Source: Betaproteobacteria bacterium (GTDB taxonomy: Bacteria; Pseudomonadota; Gammaproteobacteria; Burkholderiales; SG8-41). Taken from it: a DNA stretch of 64,000 nt. The notes below the pieces were generated by a model. The model was given only the letters and a program-made list of their open reading frames with translations, was not told where the DNA came from and did not search any database. A program made the translations under genes and the position numbers. Shown in pieces: positions 1 through 8,725 of the stretch (the first letter of the stretch is position 1; every line of letters begins with the position of its first letter). The stretch lies in contig JACPTK010000033.1 in assembly GCA_016192825.1 (NCBI GenBank), positions 62,001 through 126,000 of the forward strand, in the 5' to 3' direction.

Positions 1-2
1 GC

Positions 3-569
3 GGCCTGCTCGAGCTCATGAGGGAACACGACATCGAGGCCGGCGAGATTCAGGGCATTTCGGTCGGTTTTCCGCCAGGCGCGGATAATGCGCTCGTGAG
101 CCACAGCCCGGGCACCGGGCTGGAAGGCAAGTTCAGCATCGAGTACGTCGCCGCCGCGCTGGTGCTCGACGGGAAGATCACGCTCGAGAGCTTCACCGAC
201 GCGATGGTGCAACGTCCGGCCGTGCGCGCCATGATGGCCAAGACACGGCGCTATCGCATCGAGGACAGGGGGGTGTACTCAGGCGTGGTCGGCTACAACG
301 ACGTCGCCATCGAGACCCGGCGTGGGAGCTTTCAAAAGCGCGTCGACAGGGTGCCGGGCTCCCCGGCATGGCCGATGACGGCAAGCGACCGGGTCGAGAA
401 ATTCTTGGACTGCGCAGGCCGGGTGCTCGGGCAGCCCGGTTCCGAGCGCCTGCTGGACCTGTTGCGACGCTGCGAGGAGCTGGCAGACCTTGGAGAGCTG
501 GTCGCGGGCACCCTGCCTCCATCGCACGCCGCAGGCGGCGCGAAAGCGGCAGCCCTCAGCGCGGGGTAG
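3..569 (+). CDS. MmgE/PrpD family protein, C-terminal part (cut by window start)
   Basis: The C-terminal 188 residues of an MmgE/PrpD (2-methylcitrate dehydratase / cis-aconitate decarboxylase superfamily) protein; the reading frame is open to the window edge, so the gene starts outside. It is clearly paralogous to the protein at 46693-48099: both share GLEGKFSIEYV, YRIED.GVYSG and TPGSPAWP-like stretches in the same order. What remains is the small C-terminal domain, so active-site residues of the large helical domain cannot be checked. It ends with TAG at 567 and is followed after 65 bp by a class III CoA-transferase on the same strand, suggesting co-transcription. The family acts on tricarboxylic-type acids; the substrate is unknown. 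Confidence 0.88.
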   Translation, partial: GLLELMREHDIEAGEIQGISVGFPPGADNALVSHSPGTGLEGKFSIEYVAAALVLDGKITLESFTDAMVQRPAVRAMMAKTRRYRIEDRGVYSGVVGYNDVAIETRRGSFQKRVDRVPGSPAWPMTASDRVEKFLDCAGRVLGQPGSERLLDLLRRCEELADLGELVAGTLPPSHAAGGAKAAALSAG

Positions 570-634
570 AAGCATCCGAAGCGGGCCCGATACCCATACC
601 GTCCAGGCCAGACCGACTTCCGGAGCGCGATAGG

Positions 635-1855
635 ATGACCCAGGCAACCGGCCCGCTCGTCGGGTACCGGGTGATCGATCTCGGCATGATTTTCGCCGGG
701 CCGCTGGTCGCCACCCACCTCGCGGATCTCGGCGCCGAGGTGCTCAAGATCGAGCATCCGAGAGGAGACGACGTCCGGAAAACCGGCCGCTTCAAGAACG
801 GCCAGGGACTTTGGTGGGCCGTCTCTTCACGCAACAAGCGATTGATCTCGGTGAACGTCAGCAAGCCCGAGGGCGCCCGGATCGTGCGGACGCTTGCGCA
901 AGCGGCGGACGTGTTCATCGAGAACTTTCGTCCCGGCCGCATGAAGCAATGGGGGCTGGATTACGAGACATTGAGCGCCGCGAACCCGGGTCTGGTCATG
1001 CTTCATATCAGCGGCTATGGGCAAACCGGGCCCTACAGCAGCCGGCCCGGCATGGGCACGCTGGCGGAGGCGTTCAGCGGGTTCGCGCACATCACCGGCG
1101 AAGCGGACGGGCCGCCGACGCTTCCCGGCGTTCCCATCGCGGACGGCGTTGCCGCGCTCTGCGGCGCTTACGCGGTGCTGGCAGCGCTGCTGGCGCGCGA
1201 AAGAAAGGGCGGAATCGGCGACGAAATCGACCTGAGCCTGTACGAACCGCTTCTTTCCATTCTCGGATCGATGGTCATTGACTACGACCAGCTCGGCCAC
1301 GTCACCATGAGGCGGGGCAATCGCTCGACCTGGACCGTTCCCCGAAACGCCTACCGGACCAGGGACGGAAAGTGGGTTGCCGTGTCATCCGCGGCGAACT
1401 CGATCGCGCCGAGAATGTTCCGCGCAATCGGCCGGGATGACCTCGCGAACGACCCCAATCTGGCCACGAATCCGCAACGGCTGGAGCGGGTCGACGAACT
1501 GGATGGCGCGATCGCGAAGTGGGTCTCCGCGCACACGCTCGAGGAAACCCTGCGGCGATTCAATGAGTTCGACGTGGTAGCGGGGCCCATATACGACGTC
1601 GCGCAGATCTTCGCCGATCCCCAGGTCAAGCACCGGGGCACGCTGGTCGAGACGGACGATCCCGTCCTCGGCAAGGTCCGGGTGCAGGACGTGGTGCCGC
1701 GGTTCCGGCGCAATCCCGGCCGCGTGCGATGGCTCGGCAAGGCCGAGATTGGCGCCGACACCGAAGCCGTTCTACAGGAAGCCGGCTACGGCGCGGACGA
1801 CATTGCCCGGCTGGCGGCCGACGGCGTGATCAAGGTCGCGCCGAAAAAACCCTGA
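635..1855 (+). CDS. Class III CoA-transferase (CaiB/BaiF family)
   Basis: A 406-residue cytoplasmic protein of the formyl-CoA/carnitine CoA-transferase family, which moves CoA between carboxylic acids through an aspartyl-CoA thioester. The N-terminal Rossmann segment reads YRVIDLGMIFAGP and LADLGAEVLKIE. The Asp at about residue 170 (VPIADGVAAL) lies where family members carry the catalytic Asp. The ISGYGQTGPYSSRPG loop and C-terminal LGKVRVQDVVPRF segment are typical, and length matches the family. The ATG at 635 is chosen because similarity begins there; the frame is open far upstream. It lies downstream of an MmgE/PrpD gene and faces the acyl-CoA dehydrogenase operon. It probably activates the acid handled by the neighbouring enzymes; the substrate cannot be read from sequence. 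Confidence 0.92.
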   Translation: MTQATGPLVGYRVIDLGMIFAGPLVATHLADLGAEVLKIEHPRGDDVRKTGRFKNGQGLWWAVSSRNKRLISVNVSKPEGARIVRTLAQAADVFIENFRPGRMKQWGLDYETLSAANPGLVMLHISGYGQTGPYSSRPGMGTLAEAFSGFAHITGEADGPPTLPGVPIADGVAALCGAYAVLAALLARERKGGIGDEIDLSLYEPLLSILGSMVIDYDQLGHVTMRRGNRSTWTVPRNAYRTRDGKWVAVSSAANSIAPRMFRAIGRDDLANDPNLATNPQRLERVDELDGAIAKWVSAHTLEETLRRFNEFDVVAGPIYDVAQIFADPQVKHRGTLVETDDPVLGKVRVQDVVPRFRRNPGRVRWLGKAEIGADTEAVLQEAGYGADDIARLAADGVIKVAPKKP

Positions 1856-1968
1856 CCAGCGCCCGAAGCCCGGCCAACATCCGCGCGCCGATCCCCGGGT
1901 CGGCCGTGACAACCGCAAGGGACCGGCTGCGGGCGGCGCCCCGCCGGGGCCCGCCCGCGCGTCGCGTC

Positions 1969-2940
1969 TCACTTGAGCTTGAGGCTGATTTCCTTGATCA
2001 ACTTGCCCCAGCGGTCGATCTCGAACTTGAGGTAGTCGCCCAGCTCCTTCGGCGTGCTGCCGAGCGGCGTCACGCCCAGCTTGCGGAAGCGCGCGAGCAC
2101 GTCGGGCTGCTGCAGCGCCCGATTCGCCTCCGCATTGATCCGGGCCACGATGCGGGACGGCGTGCCCGCCGGCGCGAACATGTTGTACCACGCGATCACT
2201 TCGAAGCCGGGCGCGCCCGACTCCGCGATTGTCGGCAGCTCCGGGGCAATCTCCGTGCGCTTCGCGCTGCTTACCGCGAGCGCGCGCAGCTTGCCGGACC
2301 GCGCATGCGGCAGGGAGCCGGTGACGACGTTGAAGATCACCTGCGTTTCGCCGCTCATGACGGCGTTGAGGGCGGGCCCGCCCCCCTTATACGCCACGTG
2401 CAGCATGTTGATCTTCGTCATCGACATGAACATCTCCATCGTCAGGTGCGTGGAGGTTCCCGCGCCCGATGACGAGAAGGCGAGCTTGCCGGGCTGCGCC
2501 CGCGCCAGGTTGACCAGCTCCATCGTCGACTTGGCCGGAACCGAGGGGTTCACGGCCAGCACGTAGGGCATGCGGGCCATCAGCACGATCGGCGTCAGAT
2601 CCTTGACCGGATCGAACGACAGGCGATACAGCCACACGTTGATCGCGATCCCCCCCGATGTCGCCAGCACCGTGTAGCCGTCGGGCGTGGCGCGCGTCAC
2701 GAGCTCGATGCCGATCGTCGAGCCGCCGCCGGGGCGGTTGTCGACGATGACCGGCTGGCCCCACGCATCGGACAACTTCTGCGCCAAGATGCGCCCGACC
2801 AGGTCGTTCGAGCCTCCGGGCGTGAACGGAACCACGATCCGGACCGGCTTGGCGGGATACTGCTCCGCCGCCAGGCCCGCAGCGGGGCAGGCAAGCCCCG
2901 CGACCAATGCCATCACAACCAGCCGTGTCGCATCCATCAT
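1969..2940 (-). CDS. Bug/TctC-type tripartite tricarboxylate transporter substrate-binding protein
   Basis: A 323-residue secreted solute-binding protein. It has an N-terminal signal peptide (MMDATRLVVMALVAGLACPAAG) and the family hallmark YPAKPVRIVVPFTPGGSNDLVGR, followed by GQPVIVDNRPGGGSTIG, the ATPDGYTVL segment and HVAYKGGGPALNAVMSGE. These proteins bind carboxylates in the periplasm. The start at 2940 is supported by AGGAGG five bases upstream. It is the last gene of a leftward set: acyl-CoA dehydrogenase, acyl-CoA dehydrogenase, YHS protein, Bug. No TctA or TctB membrane partner is visible nearby. The ligand is unknown. Confidence 0.95.
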   Translation of the reverse strand: MMDATRLVVMALVAGLACPAAGLAAEQYPAKPVRIVVPFTPGGSNDLVGRILAQKLSDAWGQPVIVDNRPGGGSTIGIELVTRATPDGYTVLATSGGIAINVWLYRLSFDPVKDLTPIVLMARMPYVLAVNPSVPAKSTMELVNLARAQPGKLAFSSSGAGTSTHLTMEMFMSMTKINMLHVAYKGGGPALNAVMSGETQVIFNVVTGSLPHARSGKLRALAVSSAKRTEIAPELPTIAESGAPGFEVIAWYNMFAPAGTPSRIVARINAEANRALQQPDVLARFRKLGVTPLGSTPKELGDYLKFEIDRWGKLIKEISLKLK

Positions 2941-3060
2941 CGATTCCTCCTTGTCAGATATTGTTGGGACAGGCATCAGGAAACCATGCTTGCATCGACT
3001 CCGAAGCTGGCCACCGCTGCGGCGCCCGCGCCCGCGCCATGCGGCAGCCGCCCCGCGCCC

Positions 3061-3261
3061 TCACGGCTTCCTCCCGGTTCCGAACTGCGCCATGAACTTG
3101 GTGCGGCACTCCAGACGGTCGAAGTAGTACCACTGGCCGTCGTGAAACTGCCGGGTGCCCGCGGCCGGATCCACCTCGCGGGCGCCGAAAGCCGTCTGGC
3201 TTGTCGCGGCCCGCACCGCCGCTTCGTCAACCGGCTTGCCGCACATGGGACATTGGGCCAT
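3061..3261 (-). CDS. Small YHS-domain-like cysteine protein
   Basis: A 66-residue protein starting MAQCPMCGKPVDE and continuing to QFHDGQWYYFDRLECRTKF. The order CPxCGxxVD, then a G-x-W/Y-YYF strand, then a Cys followed by KF resembles the YHS domain, a small metal-associated fold often found alone or in metal-handling or monooxygenase systems. The pair CPMCG plus the later single Cys could bind a metal. The ATG at 3261 is preferred over one seven codons upstream because the motif begins there and GGAGG lies just upstream. It sits between an acyl-CoA dehydrogenase (45 bp gap) and a Bug gene on the same strand, so it is likely in that operon. Its role there is unknown. Confidence 0.75.
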   Translation of the reverse strand: MAQCPMCGKPVDEAAVRAATSQTAFGAREVDPAAGTRQFHDGQWYYFDRLECRTKFMAQFGTGRKP

Positions 3262-3306
3262 CCTGCCTGCTCCTCCCGTCACTTGCGCTGTTGCGGAACC
3301 GCCGTC

Positions 3307-4488
3307 TCATCCGTGAGCACTGCCGGGCAACGGCCGTCCCAGCACCACGCGCCCCGGGTGATCGAGCAGCGCCCGGGAAATCCGCGCACGATGCTCGAAC
3401 GTCGTGCCGAGCCGCATGGCCCATGCCGATACCCGCCGGAACCAGAGATGGAGGTCGAACTCCATCATGAAGCCGATGCCGCCGTGGATGGTCTGCGACA
3501 GGCGGACCACCGCCTGGCACTTCTCGTTGCAGAAGGCCTTCGCCTGCGACACCTCGACGCCCGCCCACAGCCCCTGGTCCATCTTCCAGAGCGCCTCGTA
3601 GGTGAGCAGGCTGGCGGCGTCGGTCCAGACCAGCATGTCGGCGCACGCATGCTGGATCGACTGGAACGCCCCAATGGGCTGACCGAACGCTTCGCGGTAT
3701 TTCGAGTACTCGACCGCCATCTCCGCATCTTTCCGGGTTGCACCGACCATTTGCGCGCACAGCAGCGCGGTCGCCCGATCGAGCATGCGCTCGACGATGG
3801 GCGCGCCCTGATTGAGCCCGCCCACGAGGCTTGGCCCGGGCACCCGCACGTTCCGAAATTCCACTTCGCTTTGCCTGTCCTTCGCCAGCGTGATGAGCGG
3901 CTTTTCGGAGATCCCGGCGCTGCCGGTATCGACCAGAAAAAGGGACAGGCCGGCGCCGCCGTCGGAGGCGGGCGCGGTGCGGCACGCGACCAGACACAGG
4001 TCCGCAGCGACGAAATTGTCGACAAAGAGCTTCGTGCCATTGATGACGAAGTCGCCGCCGTCGGAGACTGCATGCGTGTGGACCGTCTCGGGAAGCAGGC
4101 GCGGGTCGTGTTCCGCGAAAGCCCACGTGAGAATCTTTTTCCCGGTCGCCACGCCCGGCAGTACCGCCTCGCGCTGCGCTGCGCTACCGTCGCTTGCGAT
4201 GGCGAGAGCGGCCACCATGGTGCTGTGCAGCGGCAGCGGCGCGATTGCGCGCCCCACTTCCTCCAGGATGAGCCCCAGCTGGACCAAAGGCAGATCGAGG
4301 CCGCCATACTTCCCCGGCAATGCCATCCCCTGCCATCCCAGTTCAGCCGTCTTTCTCCAGAGTCCGTCGGGATAGCCCTTCGGGTCCTTTTCCATCTCGC
4401 GCACAAGCGAGGTGGGGCACTCCGCGCTCAGGAACGCCCTCGCGGCATGCCGCAGCATCTCCTCGTCCTGAGTCAGCAGCAGGTCCAC
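3307..4488 (-). CDS. Acyl-CoA dehydrogenase
   Basis: A 393-residue FAD enzyme of the acyl-CoA dehydrogenase family, introducing an alpha-beta double bond into an acyl-CoA. The N-terminal helical domain contains GLWRKTAELGWQGMALPGKYGG. The middle beta domain includes WAFAEHDPRLLPE and VINGTKLFVDN. The C-terminal domain has YSKYREAFGQPIGAFQSIQH and the IHGGIGFMMEFDLHLWFRR motif, whose Glu is the usual position of the catalytic base in this subgroup. It starts 4 bp after the stop of the second dehydrogenase gene, a strong sign of one transcript. The two dehydrogenases may form a heteromeric enzyme, as known for some steroid and cyclic acyl-CoA dehydrogenases; this is inference. The acyl substrate is unknown. 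Confidence 0.95.
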   Translation of the reverse strand: MDLLLTQDEEMLRHAARAFLSAECPTSLVREMEKDPKGYPDGLWRKTAELGWQGMALPGKYGGLDLPLVQLGLILEEVGRAIAPLPLHSTMVAALAIASDGSAAQREAVLPGVATGKKILTWAFAEHDPRLLPETVHTHAVSDGGDFVINGTKLFVDNFVAADLCLVACRTAPASDGGAGLSLFLVDTGSAGISEKPLITLAKDRQSEVEFRNVRVPGPSLVGGLNQGAPIVERMLDRATALLCAQMVGATRKDAEMAVEYSKYREAFGQPIGAFQSIQHACADMLVWTDAASLLTYEALWKMDQGLWAGVEVSQAKAFCNEKCQAVVRLSQTIHGGIGFMMEFDLHLWFRRVSAWAMRLGTTFEHRARISRALLDHPGRVVLGRPLPGSAHG

Positions 4489-4492
4489 GGTC

Positions 4493-5734
4493 CTACCTCG
4501 ACGCCTTTCTCGCCCGCGGCATGTCGAGACCCCGGCGCGCGATCTGGTCCCGCATGACCTGAACGCTGCCGTGGTTGATCTGGGACTGAAACGCCCCCAT
4601 GACGTTGTGCGCGAAAATCCCCTTCTCTATCGCACGCGGCGAGCCGTTCAATAACTGCGCATACGGCCCGAGCATCTGAGCGATCGTTTCCGTGCTGCGG
4701 GCGCCATGCTCCGGGGCCCAGACCTTCTCGGCCGCGCCTTCGTAAGCGAAGCGGCCCCCGTGCTCGACGATCGACATGCTGCGCATGGTCATGAGGCGGC
4801 ACACCTGGGCCTCGATCCAGAGCTCCGCAATCTTGTCCCGGATCGCCGGATCGTCGGCCGGGCTGTAGCCGTCGAAGCGGTTTTCCTTGATCCAGTTGAT
4901 GATCTCCTCGTCGCGCAACACCGAGATGAGATAGCGCGCCGCGCCGACCCGGTCAAGGTTCAGGCCGGTCGAGCCGATATACCAGCCCTTGTTCTCCTCG
5001 CCCAGCAGCGCGGTCTTCGGCACCCTGACGTCGTCGAAGAACACCTCGTTGGTCCGGCTCTGGCCGTAGGTCGTTCGCGTCGGCGCCCTGGGATCGTTCT
5101 GCATCGTCCACAGCGGACGGACCGTGATGCCGGGGATGTCCAGTCGCATCAGAAAAACGGAGATGCCCTTATGCTTCGGCGCGCCGGGATCGGTGCGCGC
5201 CATCAGGTACAGATGCGTGCAGTAGTGCGCTCCGGAAGTGAACATCTTCTGGCCGTTGATCACGTAATCCTCGCCGTCGTGGACCGCCCTGCACTGAAGC
5301 GAGGCGAGATCGGCGCCACCGCGAGGCTCCGTGAAACCCTGCGCGAAGGAGAATTCCCCCCTGATCAAGCGCGGAATGTAGTGGCGCTTCTGTTCCTCGC
5401 TGCCCGCGGCGAGTATCATCGGCGCGCTGCTCCCGGCGGTGGAGATATTGACGTTTGCGCGCGCGAATTCCTCCTCCACGATGTACTGCGTGATGCGGTC
5501 GCGGCCCTGGCCGCCGTATTCCCTCGGATAGCTGATCCCCAGCCAGCCCCGCTCGGAGATCTTCCGGAACAGCTCCTTCACCGCGGGTCCGCGGCTGGTG
5601 CCGGGCGTGACGCCGAGGAGGCCCTCGTTATGCCCCTCCATCTCCGCGACGACCTCCGCCGTGACGTGCTGCGCGATGAAAGCGCGCACCTCCCGCCGCA
5701 GGGCCTCCTGCTCCGGCGTGAACCCGAAATCCAT
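4493..5734 (-). CDS. Acyl-CoA dehydrogenase, first gene of leftward operon
   Basis: A 413-residue acyl-CoA dehydrogenase starting MDFGFTPEQEALRREVRAF. It shows ERGWLGISYPREYGGQG, the FAD-binding FTEPRGGADLASLQCRAV segment and VINGQKMFTSGAHYCTHLYLMART. The C-terminal part ends INHGSVQVMRDQIARRGLDMPR, lacking the GGxGF-xE motif seen in its neighbour. The two subunits are therefore of different subtypes and may associate. The ATG at 5734 is chosen because homology begins there and GAAGGG lies upstream; an extra 36 upstream codons look non-coding. It is divergent from the LysR gene at 5981, which may control it. Confidence 0.95.
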   Translation of the reverse strand: MDFGFTPEQEALRREVRAFIAQHVTAEVVAEMEGHNEGLLGVTPGTSRGPAVKELFRKISERGWLGISYPREYGGQGRDRITQYIVEEEFARANVNISTAGSSAPMILAAGSEEQKRHYIPRLIRGEFSFAQGFTEPRGGADLASLQCRAVHDGEDYVINGQKMFTSGAHYCTHLYLMARTDPGAPKHKGISVFLMRLDIPGITVRPLWTMQNDPRAPTRTTYGQSRTNEVFFDDVRVPKTALLGEENKGWYIGSTGLNLDRVGAARYLISVLRDEEIINWIKENRFDGYSPADDPAIRDKIAELWIEAQVCRLMTMRSMSIVEHGGRFAYEGAAEKVWAPEHGARSTETIAQMLGPYAQLLNGSPRAIEKGIFAHNVMGAFQSQINHGSVQVMRDQIARRGLDMPRARKASR

Positions 5735-5960
5735 ATATGGCCCTTCTTTCCCGGCGGTCCTGCTCGGTCGCCGAAGAATCGTCACGTTCCCCTGGGTACG
5801 CGGGGCGTTGCGGCCCGGCTCACCGGAGCCCGCTCCACGCACCGCGCTGCGGTCGCCTCCGGCGCAGGCGGGCGCCCGCGTGTTCGCCGTCTTGAACTCG
5901 GGCGAGGGTTTAGCCTAACATCGGCCTCTATTCCTGAAAAGCAGCCAATTGGAATTGCCC

Positions 5961-5975
5961 ATTCCGCTTCGGAAT
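5961..5975. promoter_or_regulatory. Palindrome just upstream of the LysR start, possible operator
   Basis: The sequence ATTCCG-CTT-CGGAAT is a perfect 6-bp inverted repeat with a 3-bp spacer, ending five bases before the LysR-type start codon and lying in the divergent spacer shared with the dehydrogenase operon. A looser ATTCC...GGAAT pair occurs about 30 bp upstream. The position suits autoregulation by a LysR-family protein or an mRNA hairpin that masks the weak ribosome-binding site. No experimental support can be inferred. Confidence 0.35.
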
Positions 5976-5980
5976 AACGT

Positions 5981-6916
5981 ATGAACCTCAAGCAGCTGCG
6001 GTATATCTGCGAGATTCAGAAGTGCCGGCTCAACATCTCGCTCGCCGCGCAGGCCCTGCACACCAACCAGCCGGGCATCAGCAAGCAGCTCCGGCTGCTC
6101 GAGGACGAGCTCGGGTTCGAGATATTCACGCGCCAGCGCAATCGCATCTCCGCGGTGACGCCGGCAGGCAAGCAGGTGATCGCGATAGCGCAGCGTATCG
6201 TGGCGGACGCCGGCAACATCCGCGCGATCAGTCAGGGCCTGAAAAGCGTGACGGGCGGAACGCTGGTCGTTGCCGCGAGCCATACGCAGGCGACCTATTT
6301 CCTGCCGGATATCGTCAGGCGGTTCGCGTCGCGCCATCCGGGGGTTCGCATAACGATGCGGCACGCCGAGACGTCGAGCGCCATGGAGATGCTTCAATCC
6401 GGCACGGTGGACCTGGTGGTGACGGGCGACGAGCCGCCGCGAATGGGGGACCACGTGGTGCTCCCTTGCGCCGAGTATCAGAAGGTTGTCATTGTTCCGC
6501 GCGGACACGCGCTCGCCGCCGGCCGTCGCCCGACGCTGCGCAAGCTCGCGACCTACCCGCACGTCGGCTACGAACCCGCCGTGACGGCGGGACGGCACGT
6601 GATCGAGGCGTTCGAAAAGGAGGCTCTCACGCCGGAGTTCGTCGTTTTCGCGATAAGCGCGGACGTCATCAAGCGCTGCGTCGAGGAGGGCCTGGGAATC
6701 GCGGTGGTGTCGCAGCTCGTCTTTGACGAGAACCGCGACGTGAAGCTGAACGCAATCCCGGCGGGACACCTGTTTCCGAAATCGACCACGAAGCTGGTGG
6801 TGCCGCGACACCTCTATCTCAGGCAATTCACGTACGAGTTCATCGAGATGTGCGGCAGGCACTGGACACGGTCGGCGGTGCAGCGCGCGATCGCGACGAG
6901 CGCAGCGCGTCATTGA
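5981..6916 (+). CDS. LysR-family transcriptional regulator, CysB/Cbl-like
   Basis: A 311-residue regulator. The N-terminal winged helix-turn-helix (MNLKQLRYICEI, LNISLAAQALHTNQPGISKQ, RLLEDELGFEIFTRQ) matches the CysB/Cbl branch of LysR proteins. It includes the QPGISKQ recognition helix and the internal THTQATYFLPDIVRRF segment characteristic of CysB. The effector-binding domain contains VVASHTQA, ADVIKRCVEEGLGIAV and the C-terminal FLR-like LYLRQFTYEFIEM. CysB proteins respond to sulfur metabolites, but no sulfur gene is nearby. It is divergent from the acyl-CoA dehydrogenase operon and co-directional with the hydrolase at 6976, so it may regulate these instead of sulfur metabolism. The effector is unknown. 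Confidence 0.93.
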   Translation: MNLKQLRYICEIQKCRLNISLAAQALHTNQPGISKQLRLLEDELGFEIFTRQRNRISAVTPAGKQVIAIAQRIVADAGNIRAISQGLKSVTGGTLVVAASHTQATYFLPDIVRRFASRHPGVRITMRHAETSSAMEMLQSGTVDLVVTGDEPPRMGDHVVLPCAEYQKVVIVPRGHALAAGRRPTLRKLATYPHVGYEPAVTAGRHVIEAFEKEALTPEFVVFAISADVIKRCVEEGLGIAVVSQLVFDENRDVKLNAIPAGHLFPKSTTKLVVPRHLYLRQFTYEFIEMCGRHWTRSAVQRAIATSAARH

Positions 6917-6975
6917 CCGGGAATCGTTCATTCACTCCCCTGCAACGCCAACAATCGGGCGCCTCGACCCCCGCA

Positions 6976-8724
6976 ATGGTCTCCGCTGAAGACGGTGAAA
7001 TCCGCGACGGGATGCAGATCGACTGGGACGTCCCGATCCCGATGGACGACGGCCTTGTGCTGCGCGCCGACGTGTTTCGCCCGCCGCGCGCGGGGCGCTT
7101 CCCGGTGCTTCTCAGCTACGGCCCCTACGCGAAAGGGCTCGCGTTCCAGGACGGCTACCCGAGCGCGTGGCAGCGCATGATCGCGGAACACCCCGATGTC
7201 GCGCACGGTTCGAGCAACCTCTACCAGAGCTGGGAAGTCGTGGACCCGGAGAAGTGGGTGCGGCACGGTTACGCGTGCGTGCGCGTGGATTCGCGCGGCG
7301 CCGGCCGCTCGCCGGGCTTCATCGATCCCTTCTCCCCGCGGGAGACGAAGGACCTCTACCACTGCATCGAGTGGGCCGGCGCTCAGCCGTGGTCGAACGG
7401 CAAAGTCGGCTTGAACGGCATCTCGTATTACGGCATGAACCAGTGGCACGTGGCCACGCTCCAGCCGCCCCATCTCGCGGCCATGTGCGTCTGGGAAGGC
7501 TCGGCCGACTGGTACCGCGACATGACGCACCACGGGGGCATTCTCTCCACGTTCTGGGGCAACTGGTACGACATGCAGGTGAAGACCGTCCAGCACGGGC
7601 TCGGCGAGCGCGGCCCGCGCTCGCGCGCCACCGGCGCGCTCGCCTGCGGCGACGAGACGTTCGCGGATGCCGAGCTCGCGAAGAACCGCTGCGATTTCGG
7701 CGCCGACATCCTCGCGCACCCGCTCGACGACGACTACCACCGGGCGCGCTCCCCGGCCTGGGAAAAAATCACGACGCCGCTCCTGTCGGCGGCGAACTGG
7801 GGCGGCCAGGGCCTGCACCCGCGCGGCAACTTCGAGGGATTCGCGCGCGCCGCCGCAAAGGACAAGTGGCTCGAAGCGCATGGGCTGGAGCACTGGACCC
7901 ACTTCTACACCGATTACGGGCGGCTCCTGCAGAAGCGCTTTTTCGATCATTTTCTGAAGGGCGAGAAGAACGGCTGGGAGCGCCAGCCCCGGGTGCAGCT
8001 TCAGGTGCGCCACGTGGACCGCTTCGTCGAGCGCCACGAAAACGAATGGCCGATCGCGCGCACGCAATGGACGAAGCTCCACCTTCATCCAACGGCGCAC
8101 AAGCTGGACCCCGAGCCGGCGACCGCCGCAGCCGATATCGCCTACGACGGGCTGGGAGACGGCGTCACTTTCGTCTCGGCGCCGCTGGATGAGGAGACCG
8201 AGATCACCGGGCCGCTCGCGGCCAAGCTGTTCGTCTCCTCCTCCACCGCCGACGCCGACCTGTTCCTGGTGTTCCGCGTCTTCACGCCGGACTTGAGGGA
8301 AGCCGTATTCATGGGCGCGATCGACCCCCACACGCCGGTGGCGCAGGGCTGGCTGCGCGCCTCACACCGCAGACTCGACCCGCGGCTCTCGACCAAGTAC
8401 CGGCCGTACCACACCCACGACGAAAAGCAGCCGCTGAAACCCGGCGAGATTGCCGAGCTCGACATCGAGATCTGGCCGACCTCGATCGTGGTGCCGGCCG
8501 GCCACCGCCTCGCGCTCACCGTGCGCGGCCGGGACTACGAATGGCAGAAGACCAGCGGCGCGCGGCTCTCCAACTTCAAGAACGAGCTCCTCGGCTGCGG
8601 CCCGTTCCTGCACGACGACCCCCGCGACCGGCCCGCCGAGGTCTTCGGCGGCAAGGTCACGCTCCACATGGGGCCGCGGCATCCGTCATATATACTGCTG
8701 CCCGTTGTTCCGCCCAAGGCGTGA
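6976..8724 (+). CDS. CocE/NonD family (X-Pro dipeptidyl-peptidase S15-type) hydrolase
   Basis: A 582-residue alpha/beta hydrolase with a C-terminal jelly-roll domain, like cocaine esterase and glutaryl-7-ACA acylase. The early strand reads IPMDDGLVLRADVFRPP. The nucleophile elbow GLNGISYYG places the catalytic Ser at residue 150, and HWTHF near residue 315 may supply the His. The C-terminal half (ITGPLAAKLFVSSSTADADLFLVFRVF, ...VVPAGHRLALTVRG) matches the XPP C-terminal domain. No signal peptide, so likely cytoplasmic. The ATG at 6976 is chosen because upstream codons overlap the LysR tail and look non-coding. It probably hydrolyses an ester or amide; the substrate is unknown. It follows the LysR gene by 59 bp. 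Confidence 0.9.
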   Translation: MVSAEDGEIRDGMQIDWDVPIPMDDGLVLRADVFRPPRAGRFPVLLSYGPYAKGLAFQDGYPSAWQRMIAEHPDVAHGSSNLYQSWEVVDPEKWVRHGYACVRVDSRGAGRSPGFIDPFSPRETKDLYHCIEWAGAQPWSNGKVGLNGISYYGMNQWHVATLQPPHLAAMCVWEGSADWYRDMTHHGGILSTFWGNWYDMQVKTVQHGLGERGPRSRATGALACGDETFADAELAKNRCDFGADILAHPLDDDYHRARSPAWEKITTPLLSAANWGGQGLHPRGNFEGFARAAAKDKWLEAHGLEHWTHFYTDYGRLLQKRFFDHFLKGEKNGWERQPRVQLQVRHVDRFVERHENEWPIARTQWTKLHLHPTAHKLDPEPATAAADIAYDGLGDGVTFVSAPLDEETEITGPLAAKLFVSSSTADADLFLVFRVFTPDLREAVFMGAIDPHTPVAQGWLRASHRRLDPRLSTKYRPYHTHDEKQPLKPGEIAELDIEIWPTSIVVPAGHRLALTVRGRDYEWQKTSGARLSNFKNELLGCGPFLHDDPRDRPAEVFGGKVTLHMGPRHPSYILLPVVPPKA

Positions 8725-8725
8725 G

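Noticed and set aside
1929-1956. Intrinsic terminator between the CoA-transferase and the Bug gene
   Set aside because: A GC-rich partial hairpin exists but with several mismatches and no T-tract on either strand.
2986-4557. A 523-codon plus-strand frame opposite the acyl-CoA dehydrogenase
   Set aside because: It is a shadow of the dehydrogenase gene; its composition (Arg, His, Pro) and lack of any motif show it is not coding.
6928-8331. A 467-codon minus-strand frame opposite the CocE-type hydrolase
   Set aside because: Antisense shadow of a well-supported hydrolase gene; no domain recognised.
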